Shown here in pieces: positions 1-8,137 of a stretch of DNA of 13,303 nucleotides. This DNA comes from Thalassiosira profunda (taxonomy: Eukaryota > Bacillariophyta > Thalassiosirophyceae > Thalassiosirales > Thalassiosiraceae). The notes under the pieces were generated by a model that saw only the letters and a list, made by a program, of their open reading frames with translations, did no database searches and had not been told where the DNA came from. A program made the position numbers and the translations under genes. Location of the stretch: the NCBI GenBank assembly GCA_036939355.1, contig JALLAP010000399.1:1-13303 (forward strand). The letters run 5' to 3'. Position 1 is the first letter of the stretch. Each line of letters opens with the position of its first letter.

Positions 1-2428
1 TGCAGGTGACGTACGACACCAAGTTGGGACGGACGGCGGCGTCGACGGCCCCTCGCTCTTCCATCTTGGTCAAAATCTCCTCGCAGTGGGATGCCGCGCT
101 CGGGCCCGCACCGGCGCCCATCCCGGCGATGTTGGACCACGCGTTCATGACCATCGAGTACGTGCGCACGTTCGGTTTCAGGGACGAATCGACGTCGGTA
201 CTGTCGTCGTCAATCTCGGCAGTTTCCAAGGAATGGCCCGGAGGGAGGTCCAGCTCGTGACTTTGCGCCAGCGCCTCCATCCGATGCAGCAGGTCTTGGG
301 CCCGCAACGCCGCCTCCGGTCCCCGGCTCGAGACGGACGACGCCCACGCACCCACGCAGGTGTTGAACGCCACCGCGTTGGGTCTGGGAGCGAACGCGGC
401 CGGTGTCGCTTCTGAGTGAGAAAATTGCTCCTCTTCCGCGACATCGATCGATCCTTGGGCGTCGTCCGTCGCCGTCAGTTCCTCGTCCACCGCTTCCTCT
501 TCCACGCCGTCATCGGCCGCGGCCGCATTTATCTCGCGAGCCTCGTCTTCCATTTCCTCACCCCCCTTCGTCCTCCCCAACAAGGCGTCGACGTACGCGC
601 GCCGTCGCTCCGCGGCCGCGTCCAAGACGGCCTCGGCCCGCTCCGGGGAAAACCCGTGCTGCCGCGCCGTCGACGAAGCCCCGGTCCACGCGTCGACGAC
701 GCAGGCCAGCGTCCGCGCGTTGGGATGGGTCCCCTGGTAGGCCGGAGCGCCCCTTCTCGAGCCTGCCCCTTTTGCTCCGTGGGAGAGCCCGGCGGCCCGT
801 TCCTCGCACCGATTTCGCCAGTCTTCCATCGTCGCCCACACTTCCTCGGCGAGGTGGCCGGCGTCCGCCGCCCCGCTCTTGGCGACGGCGTGCAGCGCCG
901 AGTTGTACGTGATTATCGTCGGCTCGCACGGCGCCGGGGGCAGCGCGTCGGGTTCCAAACCTCCCTCGGCCTCGTCGAGCAGGGCGAGGTGCCCCCGACA
1001 CCGATCGAGCATCCGATTCACGATCGCCGCCGCCTCGGGCGCAATTCGTTCCCCTCTGCCGGAATGGGCCAGCGCGCGCAACGCCAGATTGTACGACGCC
1101 GCGTTGGGCACCAGCCCGGGATGGCGCGTCGGCGGCCCGTCCTCCCCCAACGCCATACGTTGGGCCCGGTCGTAATTCTCCTCCAGCGCCCCGAGGAGGC
1201 GCGCGCACTCTTCCGACGCCTTCTGCTTCAGCGACGCGTCCAAGCTGTAGCTGTGCCCACTCCCTGCGCTTTTGTCCGCGGCGTCGACCTCCGCATGGAA
1301 CTGGGACAGCTTCGTCATGACGTCGTCGAAGTCCGTCAGTTGCAGGGTCGACGCGTCGTCGTCCGTCGAGAGCCGTTCCAGCAGCTCCTCGCTCCGCTCG
1401 GCGAGGTTGTTGTATGCGAGTTCGACGGGGGACGGCTCCCTCGGGGTTGTGCGCGGCGTGGAGTGATCGTCGTCCCACGACGTCGATGGCTCCTCCCGTG
1501 CGGAAGGAGTGGACGACCAAGGATCATCTGGAGTGTGTCGTCTTTGGGGGTAGCTGCCGGTGCCCCCATTTCCACTCCGGTCATACTCGCCACGGCCTCC
1601 ATATCCCGTCCCAGAGACAGAGGGCGCATCCTCTCGGTCCGGCTCCGACCACGATTTGGCGTAAACGTCCATCTCGAACATTTCCGCGAGCGTCGGCGTC
1701 GGTTCTTTGCCCGTCGCACCGTCCCCTCCAACAGTGCCAGGCTTTGTTCCCCCGTCGCGGTGGCCCGGAGCAGACTCGTATGACGTCCCCAATCGCAGCG
1801 CGTCCGCCAGCGTGGGCTTGGCCCTCCCCATTGGCGATTTGAACACCCCCTCGGCGGCCCGCAGTCCCTCCGAGAGGGCGTCGCCTTCCCCGCTCGTTGC
1901 AGTGGCACCTGATCCCTCTTTCAGTGGTTCGAACGGGCTGGACTCCATTGTGCTCAGCAACTCTATTGTTGTGGTATCTGATTTTCCTCCGCCCGCATCG
2001 GATGTTTCTTCTCCCCCAAAGTCCTCCAGGCCGGAGGTGGCCGATTTTAAGGTGCCGGCATCTCCCTCCCCGCTGCTGGTTTTGGCGCTGTCGTCTAATC
2101 TATCGTCGTCATCGTCTATTGGGGACGCAGTGGAGAGGCAGCGGAGGCTGCTCGATGAAAAGTAGGACATCCTCCCATCATTTGTCGTTTGACAATCGAG
2201 CGCATATTGATCACTGGCATATGCACGAGCGCCCGTCGAGGCAGAGGCCCGGCCGAACCTCTGACTCCGATCGGGACATCGCGACGACTTGCAACTCGAT
2301 GTGCTGCAACGAGTCAGGGCCCACGAGCTGGGGTGATGGCTGGCCGGTCGAAAGTGAGCACATCTTGTGCGCAAAATTCCCCTCGCGTGGCGGGCCGCTC
2401 GGCCGCCGAGGCAATGCAGCGCCGACAT
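1..2428 (-). CDS. Mitochondrion-targeted pentatricopeptide repeat (PPR) protein, C-terminus beyond window
   Basis: Family role: PPR proteins bind organellar RNA sequence-specifically and act in its processing, stability or translation. One uninterrupted minus-strand frame runs from the ATG at 2428 to the left edge (809 codons, no stop, no intron needed). The first upstream in-frame stop is at 2591-2593, and no other in-frame ATG lies between, which fixes the start. The N-terminus (MSALHCLGGRAARHARGI) is rich in Arg, Ala and His with no acidic residues, like a mitochondrial presequence. Residues about 95-400 are low-complexity, acidic and Gly/Ser/Thr-rich (for example PIDDDDDRLDD near 105). 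PPR helix signatures recur from about residue 440: PNAASYNLAL (440), PTIITYNSALHAV (502), PNARTLACVVDAW (568), PNAVAFNTCVGAW (683), PNVRTYSMVMNAW (751) and PNLVSYVTC (800). Spacing often exceeds 35 residues because of loops; one acidic loop lies at about 630-680. This style is common in diatom PPR proteins. The RNA target cannot be read from the sequence. Confidence 0.88.
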   Translation of the reverse strand, partial: MSALHCLGGRAARHARGILRTRCAHFRPASHHPSSWALTRCSTSSCKSSRCPDRSQRFGRASASTGARAYASDQYALDCQTTNDGRMSYFSSSSLRCLSTASPIDDDDDRLDDSAKTSSGEGDAGTLKSATSGLEDFGGEETSDAGGGKSDTTTIELLSTMESSPFEPLKEGSGATATSGEGDALSEGLRAAEGVFKSPMGRAKPTLADALRLGTSYESAPGHRDGGTKPGTVGGDGATGKEPTPTLAEMFEMDVYAKSWSEPDREDAPSVSGTGYGGRGEYDRSGNGGTGSYPQRRHTPDDPWSSTPSAREEPSTSWDDDHSTPRTTPREPSPVELAYNNLAERSEELLERLSTDDDASTLQLTDFDDVMTKLSQFHAEVDAADKSAGSGHSYSLDASLKQKASEECARLLGALEENYDRAQRMALGEDGPPTRHPGLVPNAASYNLALRALAHSGRGERIAPEAAAIVNRMLDRCRGHLALLDEAEGGLEPDALPPAPCEPTIITYNSALHAVAKSGAADAGHLAEEVWATMEDWRNRCEERAAGLSHGAKGAGSRRGAPAYQGTHPNARTLACVVDAWTGASSTARQHGFSPERAEAVLDAAAERRRAYVDALLGRTKGGEEMEDEAREINAAAADDGVEEEAVDEELTATDDAQGSIDVAEEEQFSHSEATPAAFAPRPNAVAFNTCVGAWASSVSSRGPEAALRAQDLLHRMEALAQSHELDLPPGHSLETAEIDDDSTDVDSSLKPNVRTYSMVMNAWSNIAGMGAGAGPSAASHCEEILTKMEERGAVDAAVRPNLVSYVTC

Positions 2429-2570
2429 TTGCAACGCGCTCTCAGATGGGTGAAGCGCCGCGGCGGCAGCGCAACACTTGTTCCATTGCAGCAAAAGCAA
2501 AACAAAAAATGAGTGGTCGGGTGGACGGGCAGCAAAATTAACGAAGGAATCAATACAACTACGATACCTA

Positions 2571-2581
2571 CCCCCCCCCCC
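2571..2581. repeat. C11 homopolymer tract
   Basis: A run of eleven C on the plus strand within the divergent promoter region. Such runs are prone to slippage and to sequencing length errors, so the exact length should be treated as uncertain. Confidence 0.85.
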
Positions 2582-2714
2582 TCCTCTTACTTAAGTTGAA
2601 GTCCCGCCGCGCGCCTGGCCTGGTATCTGCCTCCTGTTGGCGGCGGCGGGCCTGCCATCTTCTCCGCTCTGGACGCGGCGCTGGGCCGCCGGGGAAGGCT
2701 CATAAAATCGACGC

Positions 2715-2773
2715 CATTCGCTCAGGATATTGTACCCTCTGGACGGTTAATTAACCGTCATTCACTCAGGATA
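2715..2773 (+). repeat. 15-bp direct repeat pair, 44-bp period, flanking the palindrome
   Basis: CATTCGCTCAGGATA at 2715-2729 and CATTCACTCAGGATA at 2759-2773 differ at one base and bracket the palindrome. The second copy lies immediately before the ATG context (CCTATG), so it is probably within the leader of the 2777 gene. The function is unknown. Confidence 0.75.
2742..2759. repeat. Perfect 18-bp palindrome GACGGTTAATTAACCGTC
   Basis: The 18 bases equal their own reverse complement. The palindrome ends 17 bp before the ATG at 2777 and sits between two near-identical 15-mers, CATTCGCTCAGGATA (2715-2729) and CATTCACTCAGGATA (2759-2773). It could be a dimeric transcription-factor site or a hairpin in the leader; the sequence alone does not decide. 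Confidence 0.85.
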
Positions 2774-2776
2774 CCT

Positions 2777-4447
2777 ATGTCCGCCGCCCCCGCCCCGCGC
2801 TGCGGATCCTGCGGCAACTGCGGCTTCTGCTCCCCCCGCGTGGTCCGCCTCCCCTCCGAACTCGCCGCGTCCATCTCCCACAAGGACGCCCGCGCGGCCC
2901 GGGCCCTGGAGGTGAAGGAGAACGTCGACCTCGAGCGATGCGCCCGGGACATCGTCGAGCTCCAAATCCGCCCGGAGATCCTGCGGGAGGACGTCGTCCC
3001 GGCGCTGGCGGGATGGCTGCGGGAGATGCTCGTGGGTCCGGCGCTGCCGCTGAACAAGCAGAAGAACTTTATTCCGGACGTGTTGGAGTCGAAGGATCTG
3101 ATGGCCGACGCGGAGATCTTCGTGGAGACCTTGCCGGGATGTCACCAGAGTTTGGTGGATCGGAATCGAAAGGACGAGACGAAGCGGCAAATTTATCCCG
3201 AGGTCGATAGCCCACTGCGGGTGCGGGAGGATGTGCTGCGGGGGCGATGCGCGGCAATGGTCAGCCATTTTGCCGAAAAGAAGAACGTCGCGGACGAGGG
3301 ATTGAAGCAAAAGGCGGCCAACGCATTCTACGATTTTTACCTGGAAACGATTACGGAGAAGCGACCGAAGAGCTACAATTCTTACACGGGCGTGATGGCC
3401 TGCATGGGGGACGTCAAGTTTCTGAAGCAGTCCGAGGACATCGTTTTGTTCGGGCTGGGGCTCACTGAAAAACTTCCAGAGGGACTGGGGGTGTTGAAGC
3501 GAGCGCCGCCGCCGGTGCATACCATATTGGTGTTTGTCGTGGCCATGGCTCTCTGTGGGTGGGCGCTGCCGAGTCTCCAATCCATCGACGAGCATGCGAC
3601 GATTGAGAAATTTACGACGCCCGTCTTCCAGGAGGGGAGGCTCAATCTATCTCCGGTGGCTCTGGGGATCATTCGCCTCTCTTTTGCGGGCTTTTGCCTC
3701 ATGACCACGCTTGCCAAAATGCAACAAGGTTGCTTTCTGCAGCTAGTGCTACTGCCGGGGTCCGAGCTCAAAGGGGGGAGCCTTCAGATATACGGAATGC
3801 GGACGCAGTGGTTTTATACCTCGTGGGCGTGGAACATCCTTGGTTTCTCTTTTTTCCTCGGTGGAATCATTCCGCTGCTGGTTGCCTTCGGAAAGGAGGA
3901 CATATTGCAGGGATATCCGTGGGTGCTCCGAGCGGCGTTGGTATCGTTCGAGATCGCCGCACCCTCCGCATTCCTTACTTCGTTTATCGTAACCTACGCC
4001 CTGTGGCCGCAGGCGTACAAGGACCACGGTCCAAAGGGCACTCTAGGTTTCAAACGCTGGGTCAATATATCGCAACATTGCGGCAACGCAGCCATGGTCC
4101 TGATGGAGGTTTGCCTGATGGGAGGACTGCCCGTGCTGCTGTCCCACGCCGCCTTTGCACCGCTGTTCGCCGGGATCTACCAGCTGTTCGTGTGGGCGGT
4201 GGCGAATCGATGGACGCCGAACGGAAAGCAAGGTCCTGTGATGCCCTATTTTTTCATGGATACTACCCTCGGAGTACGGACGAGCGTGTTTATGATTGTC
4301 TTGCTAGCAGTGATTGGGCTCTTCTTTGTGCTCTTTGCACTGCTCAATCGGGGTCTCGTTTCAATCGAAGATAGCGGACACGGAGCTCTGCCGAACGTGT
4401 GTTGTGCGGTTGTCATGACGTATCTCTTTACTCGCTACAAGGACTGA
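2777..4447 (+). CDS. FAR-17a/AIG1-like multi-pass membrane protein with an unrecognised N-terminal domain
   Basis: A 556-residue single-exon protein. Residues 1-20 hold a cysteine ladder (C9, C12, C15, C18 in CGSCGNCGFC) that could be lipidated or bind metal. Residues about 21-240 form a soluble, charged helical domain that I do not recognise. Membrane segments follow at about 247-266, 291-313, 345-371, 382-408, 436-474 (probably two) and 502-524. The C-terminal half resembles the FAR-17a/AIG1 family: FYTSWAWNILG (Thr348), ISQHCGN (His434), MEVCLMGGLPVLLSH with a second His, then Y-x2-F-W and a PYFFMD segment like the family's YPF-x-D. Characterised AIG1/ADTRP proteins are membrane hydrolases of fatty-acid esters of hydroxy fatty acids using a Thr and a His; the assignment of Thr348/His434 to those roles is my inference. 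The family usually has about 230-260 residues, so the N-terminal half is extra. The PGK gene converges from the right, with 126 bp between the stops. Confidence 0.8.
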   Translation: MSAAPAPRCGSCGNCGFCSPRVVRLPSELAASISHKDARAARALEVKENVDLERCARDIVELQIRPEILREDVVPALAGWLREMLVGPALPLNKQKNFIPDVLESKDLMADAEIFVETLPGCHQSLVDRNRKDETKRQIYPEVDSPLRVREDVLRGRCAAMVSHFAEKKNVADEGLKQKAANAFYDFYLETITEKRPKSYNSYTGVMACMGDVKFLKQSEDIVLFGLGLTEKLPEGLGVLKRAPPPVHTILVFVVAMALCGWALPSLQSIDEHATIEKFTTPVFQEGRLNLSPVALGIIRLSFAGFCLMTTLAKMQQGCFLQLVLLPGSELKGGSLQIYGMRTQWFYTSWAWNILGFSFFLGGIIPLLVAFGKEDILQGYPWVLRAALVSFEIAAPSAFLTSFIVTYALWPQAYKDHGPKGTLGFKRWVNISQHCGNAAMVLMEVCLMGGLPVLLSHAAFAPLFAGIYQLFVWAVANRWTPNGKQGPVMPYFFMDTTLGVRTSVFMIVLLAVIGLFFVLFALLNRGLVSIEDSGHGALPNVCCAVVMTYLFTRYKD

Positions 4448-4573
4448 GGGGTGAACGAAGTGTCTTCTGTTGCATTGGCGGGCTGAAATGAATTAAGGTA
4501 GCATTTTAGATCAATAGCCCAGTTCTGCTCGAGAGACAGATGAGTCTCGATGCCATACGCACTCCCTCTCTGC

Positions 4574-6287
4574 CTATTTGTCATCCAGAGCGGCCAATCC
4601 GGGCAGAGTCTTGCCCTCCAAAAGCTCCAACGACGCTCCACCTCCCGTCGACACGAAAGTGACCTTGTCCTCCATGTTCCATTTGGCAGCCGCGGTAGCG
4701 CTGTCGCCGCCGCCAATGATGCCGACATTGCCCTTGGCCGTCGTTTCCGCCACCGCCTCCAACAAAGACTTGGTTCCCTTGCTGAAGTTGTCGAATTCGA
4801 ACACGCCGGCGGGCCCATTCCAGATGACCGTAGCACTGTTCAGGACCACCTCGCGGAAGCGCTCCATCGATTTGGGCCCGCAGTCCATGCCCTCCCACCC
4901 GTCGGGGATGCCCTCCTCCTGCGTCACCATCTTAATCTCCTGGTCGTTGCAAAAGTCCTGGCCGCACGCCCAATCGCACGGCAGGATGATCTTGCATCCC
5001 TTCTCCTCGGCCTTCTTCAGCAATCCCGGCGCCAATTCCGCGCCTTTTTTGTCGAACAGACTCTTGCCAATCTCCATCCCGAAACAAGTTTTGAGGAAGG
5101 CTGTCCCACAAAAGCGATGAGTTGCATTGTTGGGCCACCAGCAAAGCGGTATAAGAGTCACACAACTCACTGTACGCCATGCCCCCGCAGATGATGATCG
5201 AGTCGGACTGGTCGATGAGGTTGTCGATCACAAGTACCTTGTCACTGATCTTGGCACCGCCAACGATGGACGTGAGCGGCGTCTTCTTCAGCTCGGGATC
5301 GAGAACCTTGCTGAACGCCTCCAATTCCTTTGCCACCAGCAGCCCGCCCACGCAGGGCATTTTGCCCTGCAGACCCACCATCGAGGAGTGGGCCCGGTGC
5401 GCCGTCCCGAAGGCGTCGCACACGTAAATGTCCCCCAGCTTGGCCAGCGACGCCCGGAACGTGGCCACGGCCTCCGCGTCCGGCTTGTACTTGTCGCAGC
5501 TCGCCCCCTTCGACGGCGCCTTCTTCTCGCACTTGGCGCCCGGGCATCCCCCCTCGTGGCGGGTCCCCTTGCCCTCCTCCTCGGCGTAGAAGCGCATGTT
5601 CTCCAACACGATGATGCTCCCCGGGGCGGGATCGGCGCACGCCTTCTCCACCTCCTCGCCGACGCAGTCGCTCAGGAAGGTGACGGGCTTGCCCAGGAGC
5701 TCGCCGAGCTTGTCGGCGACGGGCTTGAGGGTGAATTTGGGATTCTTGGCTCCGTCGGGACGGCCCAAATGAGACATGAGCACGACGCTCTTGGCGCCTC
5801 CGTCGAGGACCTTTTGGATCGTCGGCATGGCCCCCACGATGCGCTGCGTGTTGGTGATGTTGCCGTCGGCGTCCTGCGGGACGTTGAAGTCGACGCTGCC
5901 AATTTGCGAAGAGTGCACAACACATGATGTGAGCGAATTGCAATTGATATCTCAGGTTACCCTCTCGTACAACGCAACGTGCGGCTCGGTGAATCCACGC
6001 TAGCCGACACAACTCTCCCTCGCGAGGCGTCACGCCAAGCGCGGTTCATATCATGTGTGCGAAATTTGCAAGCATCATCCACCAGGAGTACGGCCATTGC
6101 TTGACCTCCCATCAGGAGCCATCAGGCCCTCTAGCCTGCGTCTGCACGCAACAAACCACCCGCCCCGCGCTCTCGGACGGCTTCTTCCATCCGCATCCGC
6201 CGCTCCAGCTCGCTCGACTCACCGCATCAGCACGCGCTTGCCGGCGAAGTCGACGTCGTCGACGGTCTTCTTGTTGAGCCCGGTCAT
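4574..6287 (-). CDS. PGK: Phosphoglycerate kinase, three exons (6287-6223, 5895-5171, 5100-4574)
   Basis: Catalyses 1,3-bisphosphoglycerate + ADP to 3-phosphoglycerate + ATP in glycolysis, or the reverse. Joining the exons gives 438 residues ending in TAG. Hallmarks in order: GKRVLMRVDFNVP (17-28), substrate-binding [12 protein letters not shown] (Arg41, the yeast Arg38 position), SHLGRPDG (63-70), ENMRFY (120-125), [12 protein letters not shown] (182-193), GGAKISDK (234-241), GGMAYTFLK (260-268), [17 protein letters not shown] and [18 protein letters not shown] near the end. Both introns are GT-AG with GTGAGT donors: 6222-5896 (after codon 22, phase 2) and 5170-5101 (within Thr264). The start is the ATG at 6287, giving [11 protein letters not shown], which matches normal PGK N-termini. 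An in-frame ATG at 6446 would add 53 residues without a recognisable targeting signal and is more likely leader. No plastid, mitochondrial or PTS1 signal is seen, so I infer cytosol. Residues about 133-155 hold a loop roughly 18 residues longer than usual with Cys137, Cys142 and Cys153. Confidence 0.95.
5101..5170 (-). other. PGK intron 2 (70 bp)
   Basis: The donor is GTGAGT following TAC-A, and the acceptor is GGGACAG before CCTTCC. Removal joins GGMAY to TFLK, the conserved PGK string, with the Thr codon split 1+2. Confidence 0.93.
5896..6222 (-). other. PGK intron 1 (327 bp)
   Basis: The donor is GTGAGTCGAG after the split Arg22 codon (CG), and the acceptor is TTGGCAG before CGTCGACTTC. 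Removal restores VLMRVDFNVP. At 327 bp it is four to five times longer than the other introns here, and it lies only 65 coding bases from the start. I see no coding content or RNA gene in it. Confidence 0.9.
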
Positions 6288-6585
6288 CGTTGTTGGTTGG
6301 TTGTGGTGTTCAGCTCGGTCGCTTGGGAAATTTATGAGCGGTCGGCAGGGTTGGAGGGAAGTGAGAGGTGCCAGCGCGCGCCTCTCGCCATTTGCATTTG
6401 CTTGCAACACGTGTTTTTGTGCGGTCGGGAGTCGGGAAGCCGGCAAAAATTACCCGCGTCCTTTAGTAAATAGTAAAGATACCGCGCGCCATTTAGTGTA
6501 CTTACCCTCCCCCCCCTCACCTGCCTCCACCGCCGCTGCTGTAATATCTGAGAATATCTGCTGGCAAGCACAGCGGGGGCCTCGC
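6288..6585. promoter_or_regulatory. Divergent promoter region between PGK and the DUF454 gene
   Basis: 298 bp between outward-facing ATGs. A short AT-rich patch holds a tandem TAGTAAA-TAGTAAA at 6464-6477 and TTTAGT repeats at 6462-6467 and 6492-6497, in otherwise GC-rich DNA. A pyrimidine stretch lies at about 6504-6535. This is the likely shared core promoter, but no element was identified with certainty. Confidence 0.5.
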
Positions 6586-7172
6586 ATGGACGGCCCCGAG
6601 CCGGAGCAGACCGTCCGCCGGCGGAGCAGCGTTGCAAGTCAAGCGGCAGAAGAAGATACCGGAGACGGCCCAGACCCAGATGATGGGTCCGATACGCCAC
6701 AACGGCGGACGCACCGCTCGCTCCCCGTGCGGGCGCTCTGGTTCGCCGTCGGGATAACATCGTTGGGTTTGGGCGGCTTAGGCATCATCCTGCCAGGTGA
6801 GGAGAATGGATGAATTGTGCATATCTTGTGTTCTTTTGAGGGCATCTCTTAATTTCTACACCAGGGCTACCAACCACGCCATTCGTCCTACTGGCGGCAT
6901 ACGCCTTCCTCCGATCCTCCGAGCGATTCCACAAGTGGCTGCTGCGCTCGAAGCTCTTCGGGCCCATTCTGGTGGCGTGGGAGGAGCACCGGGCTCTGCC
7001 ATCGACGAGGGTCAAAGTCGTGGCTGTGCTGGTCACGATTGCGGTTTTCTCGGCGAGTATCGTGTACTTTGCGGCGTTCTCGGACTATTGGTGGGCGTCG
7101 CTGATATTGGGGGCGCTGTGCGTGGCGGTGTGCACGTTCCTGCTTCGGTTGCCGGTCGTCCCAACCGCATAG
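6586..7172 (+). CDS. DUF454 (YbaN-like) small membrane protein, two exons (6586-6796, 6865-7172)
   Basis: A 172-residue integral membrane protein of the DUF454 family, whose biochemical role is not established. The family signature is strong: GLGGLGIILPGLPTTPFVLLAAYAF (61-85), then RSSERFHKWLLRSKLFGPILVAWEEHRALP (87-116), including the characteristic W-x-E-H-R-A-I/L-P. Membrane segments lie at about 48-69, 73-86, 120-140 and 144-163. The N-terminal 45 residues are hydrophilic (Arg/Ser then Asp/Pro-rich) with no signal peptide. The start at 6586 is the first ATG giving only this short extension; the open frame continues upstream into promoter sequence. The intron (6797-6864) splits the Gly71 codon of LPG-LPTTPF. 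Bacterial members are about 120 residues, so the polar N-terminus is extra. It shares a promoter region with PGK. Confidence 0.87.
6797..6864 (+). other. Intron of the DUF454 gene (68 bp)
   Basis: The donor is GTGAGG after CCA-G, and the acceptor is CTACACCAG before GGCTACC. Splicing rebuilds the conserved LPGLPTTPF motif; reading through reaches a stop at 6811-6813. Confidence 0.92.
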
Positions 7173-7396
7173 CGTTCAATGGCAATAGCGTGGTGCCGGC
7201 CTGTTGCAACAAAATGAGGAAATGAGTGGGGCGGCGCTCAAAGGCACGCATGCGTCGGTGGCTGCTGCTCCTGGTGGCTAGATTTGCTCTGCTCAAAAGC
7301 GCCGCAGGGGATCGATCATTTGCGAGAGAGCTTCACGCTTATCTTCGGGACGCAATTCGGACTTATTTAGTTCCATCTGAGCAGATGCGTGGGGCG

Positions 7397-8137
7397 CTAT
7401 AAAGTATGAGCTCCCTGCATCATGGCACCGAACAGAGAAAATTCTTCCCCCTTCTGTCTTTCAAACGCGTCGTCGCGTTTGATGCCTTTAATCAACGGCA
7501 ACACACTCGACGAGTGGAAACAGACAGATGTCACATCCGCCTTTTGATCCGGTAGTCTCGCTGGCAGCTCCGTCGGATGGGAAATCGTGTGAAAAATATC
7601 CTCCATATTCACCCACTCCGCTGATGATTGAGCGTTATACTTGGCGCAGGACTGCAACATCTTCCAGGGTCCGGCCGGCAGATCTCGGAAATTGATGGCC
7701 ATCCACGCGATCCTGGGTCTAGAATAGAATGGGCAAAACACGTCCTCTCGGCTGCTGCTGCTCGCGGCCCCCCTCACCCTGCACTTTCTGCCCTCCGCTT
7801 CGCATGTTGTGGCGTACACCACGCCGCCGAGCCGTATCTCCATTTCGTCGAATATCGAGAAGTTTTGCAAGGGTATCCCATCCTCAAAATCTGCAGTTTT
7901 AGACAACGTCACCTCCCATAGAACTCCGGGCGGATCAAGCCCGATGTTTTGCCGGAAGTTACCCTCCTGGAACGACCCGCGGCAGTAGACCGGTTCGCCC
8001 ATCTTCCCCGTGACGGTCACCTCCTGCGATGCGCGCAGCTGTTCTCTCAATTGCAGAAGCTCTTGCGTCTGCTGCTCCAGAGCTTTATCGCGTATGGCCG
8101 CCGCGGCAGCGAGGGCGAGCTCGGGGGTGATCGACAT
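7397..8137 (-). CDS. Hypothetical 246-residue protein, possible in-frame intron
   Basis: I do not recognise this family. The protein opens with MSITPELALAAAAAIRDK, then a Gln/Leu/Glu-rich stretch at about 17-40 that looks like a short coiled coil. A globular-looking region follows, with VTVTGKMGEPVYCRGSF, WEVTLSKTADFEDGIPLQNF and MEIRLGGVVYATTCEAEGRK, and later WMAINFRDLPAGPWKMLQ. It has no signal peptide or membrane segment. Around residues 118-140 the frame crosses a Ser-rich insert that may be an intron. A donor at 7784 (GTGCAG) with the TTCTAG acceptor ending at 7719 removes 66 bp and keeps frame (RK then PRIAW). The better-looking donor GTGAGG at 7777 removes 59 bp and hits an early stop. 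The unspliced frame is fully open, so the 246-residue form is given. The stop is TAG at 7399-7397. It converges with the DUF454 gene (224 bp between stops). Confidence 0.65.
   Translation of the reverse strand: MSITPELALAAAAAIRDKALEQQTQELLQLREQLRASQEVTVTGKMGEPVYCRGSFQEGNFRQNIGLDPPGVLWEVTLSKTADFEDGIPLQNFSIFDEMEIRLGGVVYATTCEAEGRKCRVRGAASSSSREDVFCPFYSRPRIAWMAINFRDLPAGPWKMLQSCAKYNAQSSAEWVNMEDIFHTISHPTELPARLPDQKADVTSVCFHSSSVLPLIKGIKRDDAFERQKGEEFSLFGAMMQGAHTL

Larger units (their letters stand above)
2429..2776. promoter_or_regulatory. Divergent intergenic region between the PPR gene and the FAR-17a-like gene
   Basis: These 348 bp separate two outward-facing ATGs and must hold both promoters and 5' leaders. 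Visible elements are an A-rich run near 2490-2510, an 11-bp C homopolymer at 2571-2581, a weak TATA-like CATAAAA at 2701-2707, and a perfect 18-bp palindrome with flanking direct repeats at 2715-2773. I see no convincing further gene. The PPR frame stays open up to 2591 but has no ATG beyond 2428. Confidence 0.6.

Noticed and set aside
558..1520. 320-codon minus-strand open frame
   Set aside because: It lies out of frame within the PPR gene and is dominated by Arg/Gly/Ala, a typical GC-rich shadow.
416..1783. 455-codon open frame on the plus strand
   Set aside because: It is antisense to the PPR gene. Its translation is Arg/Pro-rich low complexity with no domain, while the minus strand shows repeated PPR motifs and a presequence.
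2762..3595. 277-codon minus-strand open frame
   Set aside because: It is antisense to the FAR-17a-like gene and has no recognisable features; the plus strand has coherent membrane helices.
5127..5927. 266-codon plus-strand open frame
   Set aside because: It is antisense to PGK exon 2, whose identity is beyond doubt.
6288..6446. N-terminal extension of PGK from an upstream ATG at 6446
   Set aside because: The added 53 residues show neither a signal peptide nor a transit peptide, and the downstream ATG gives a canonical PGK N-terminus.
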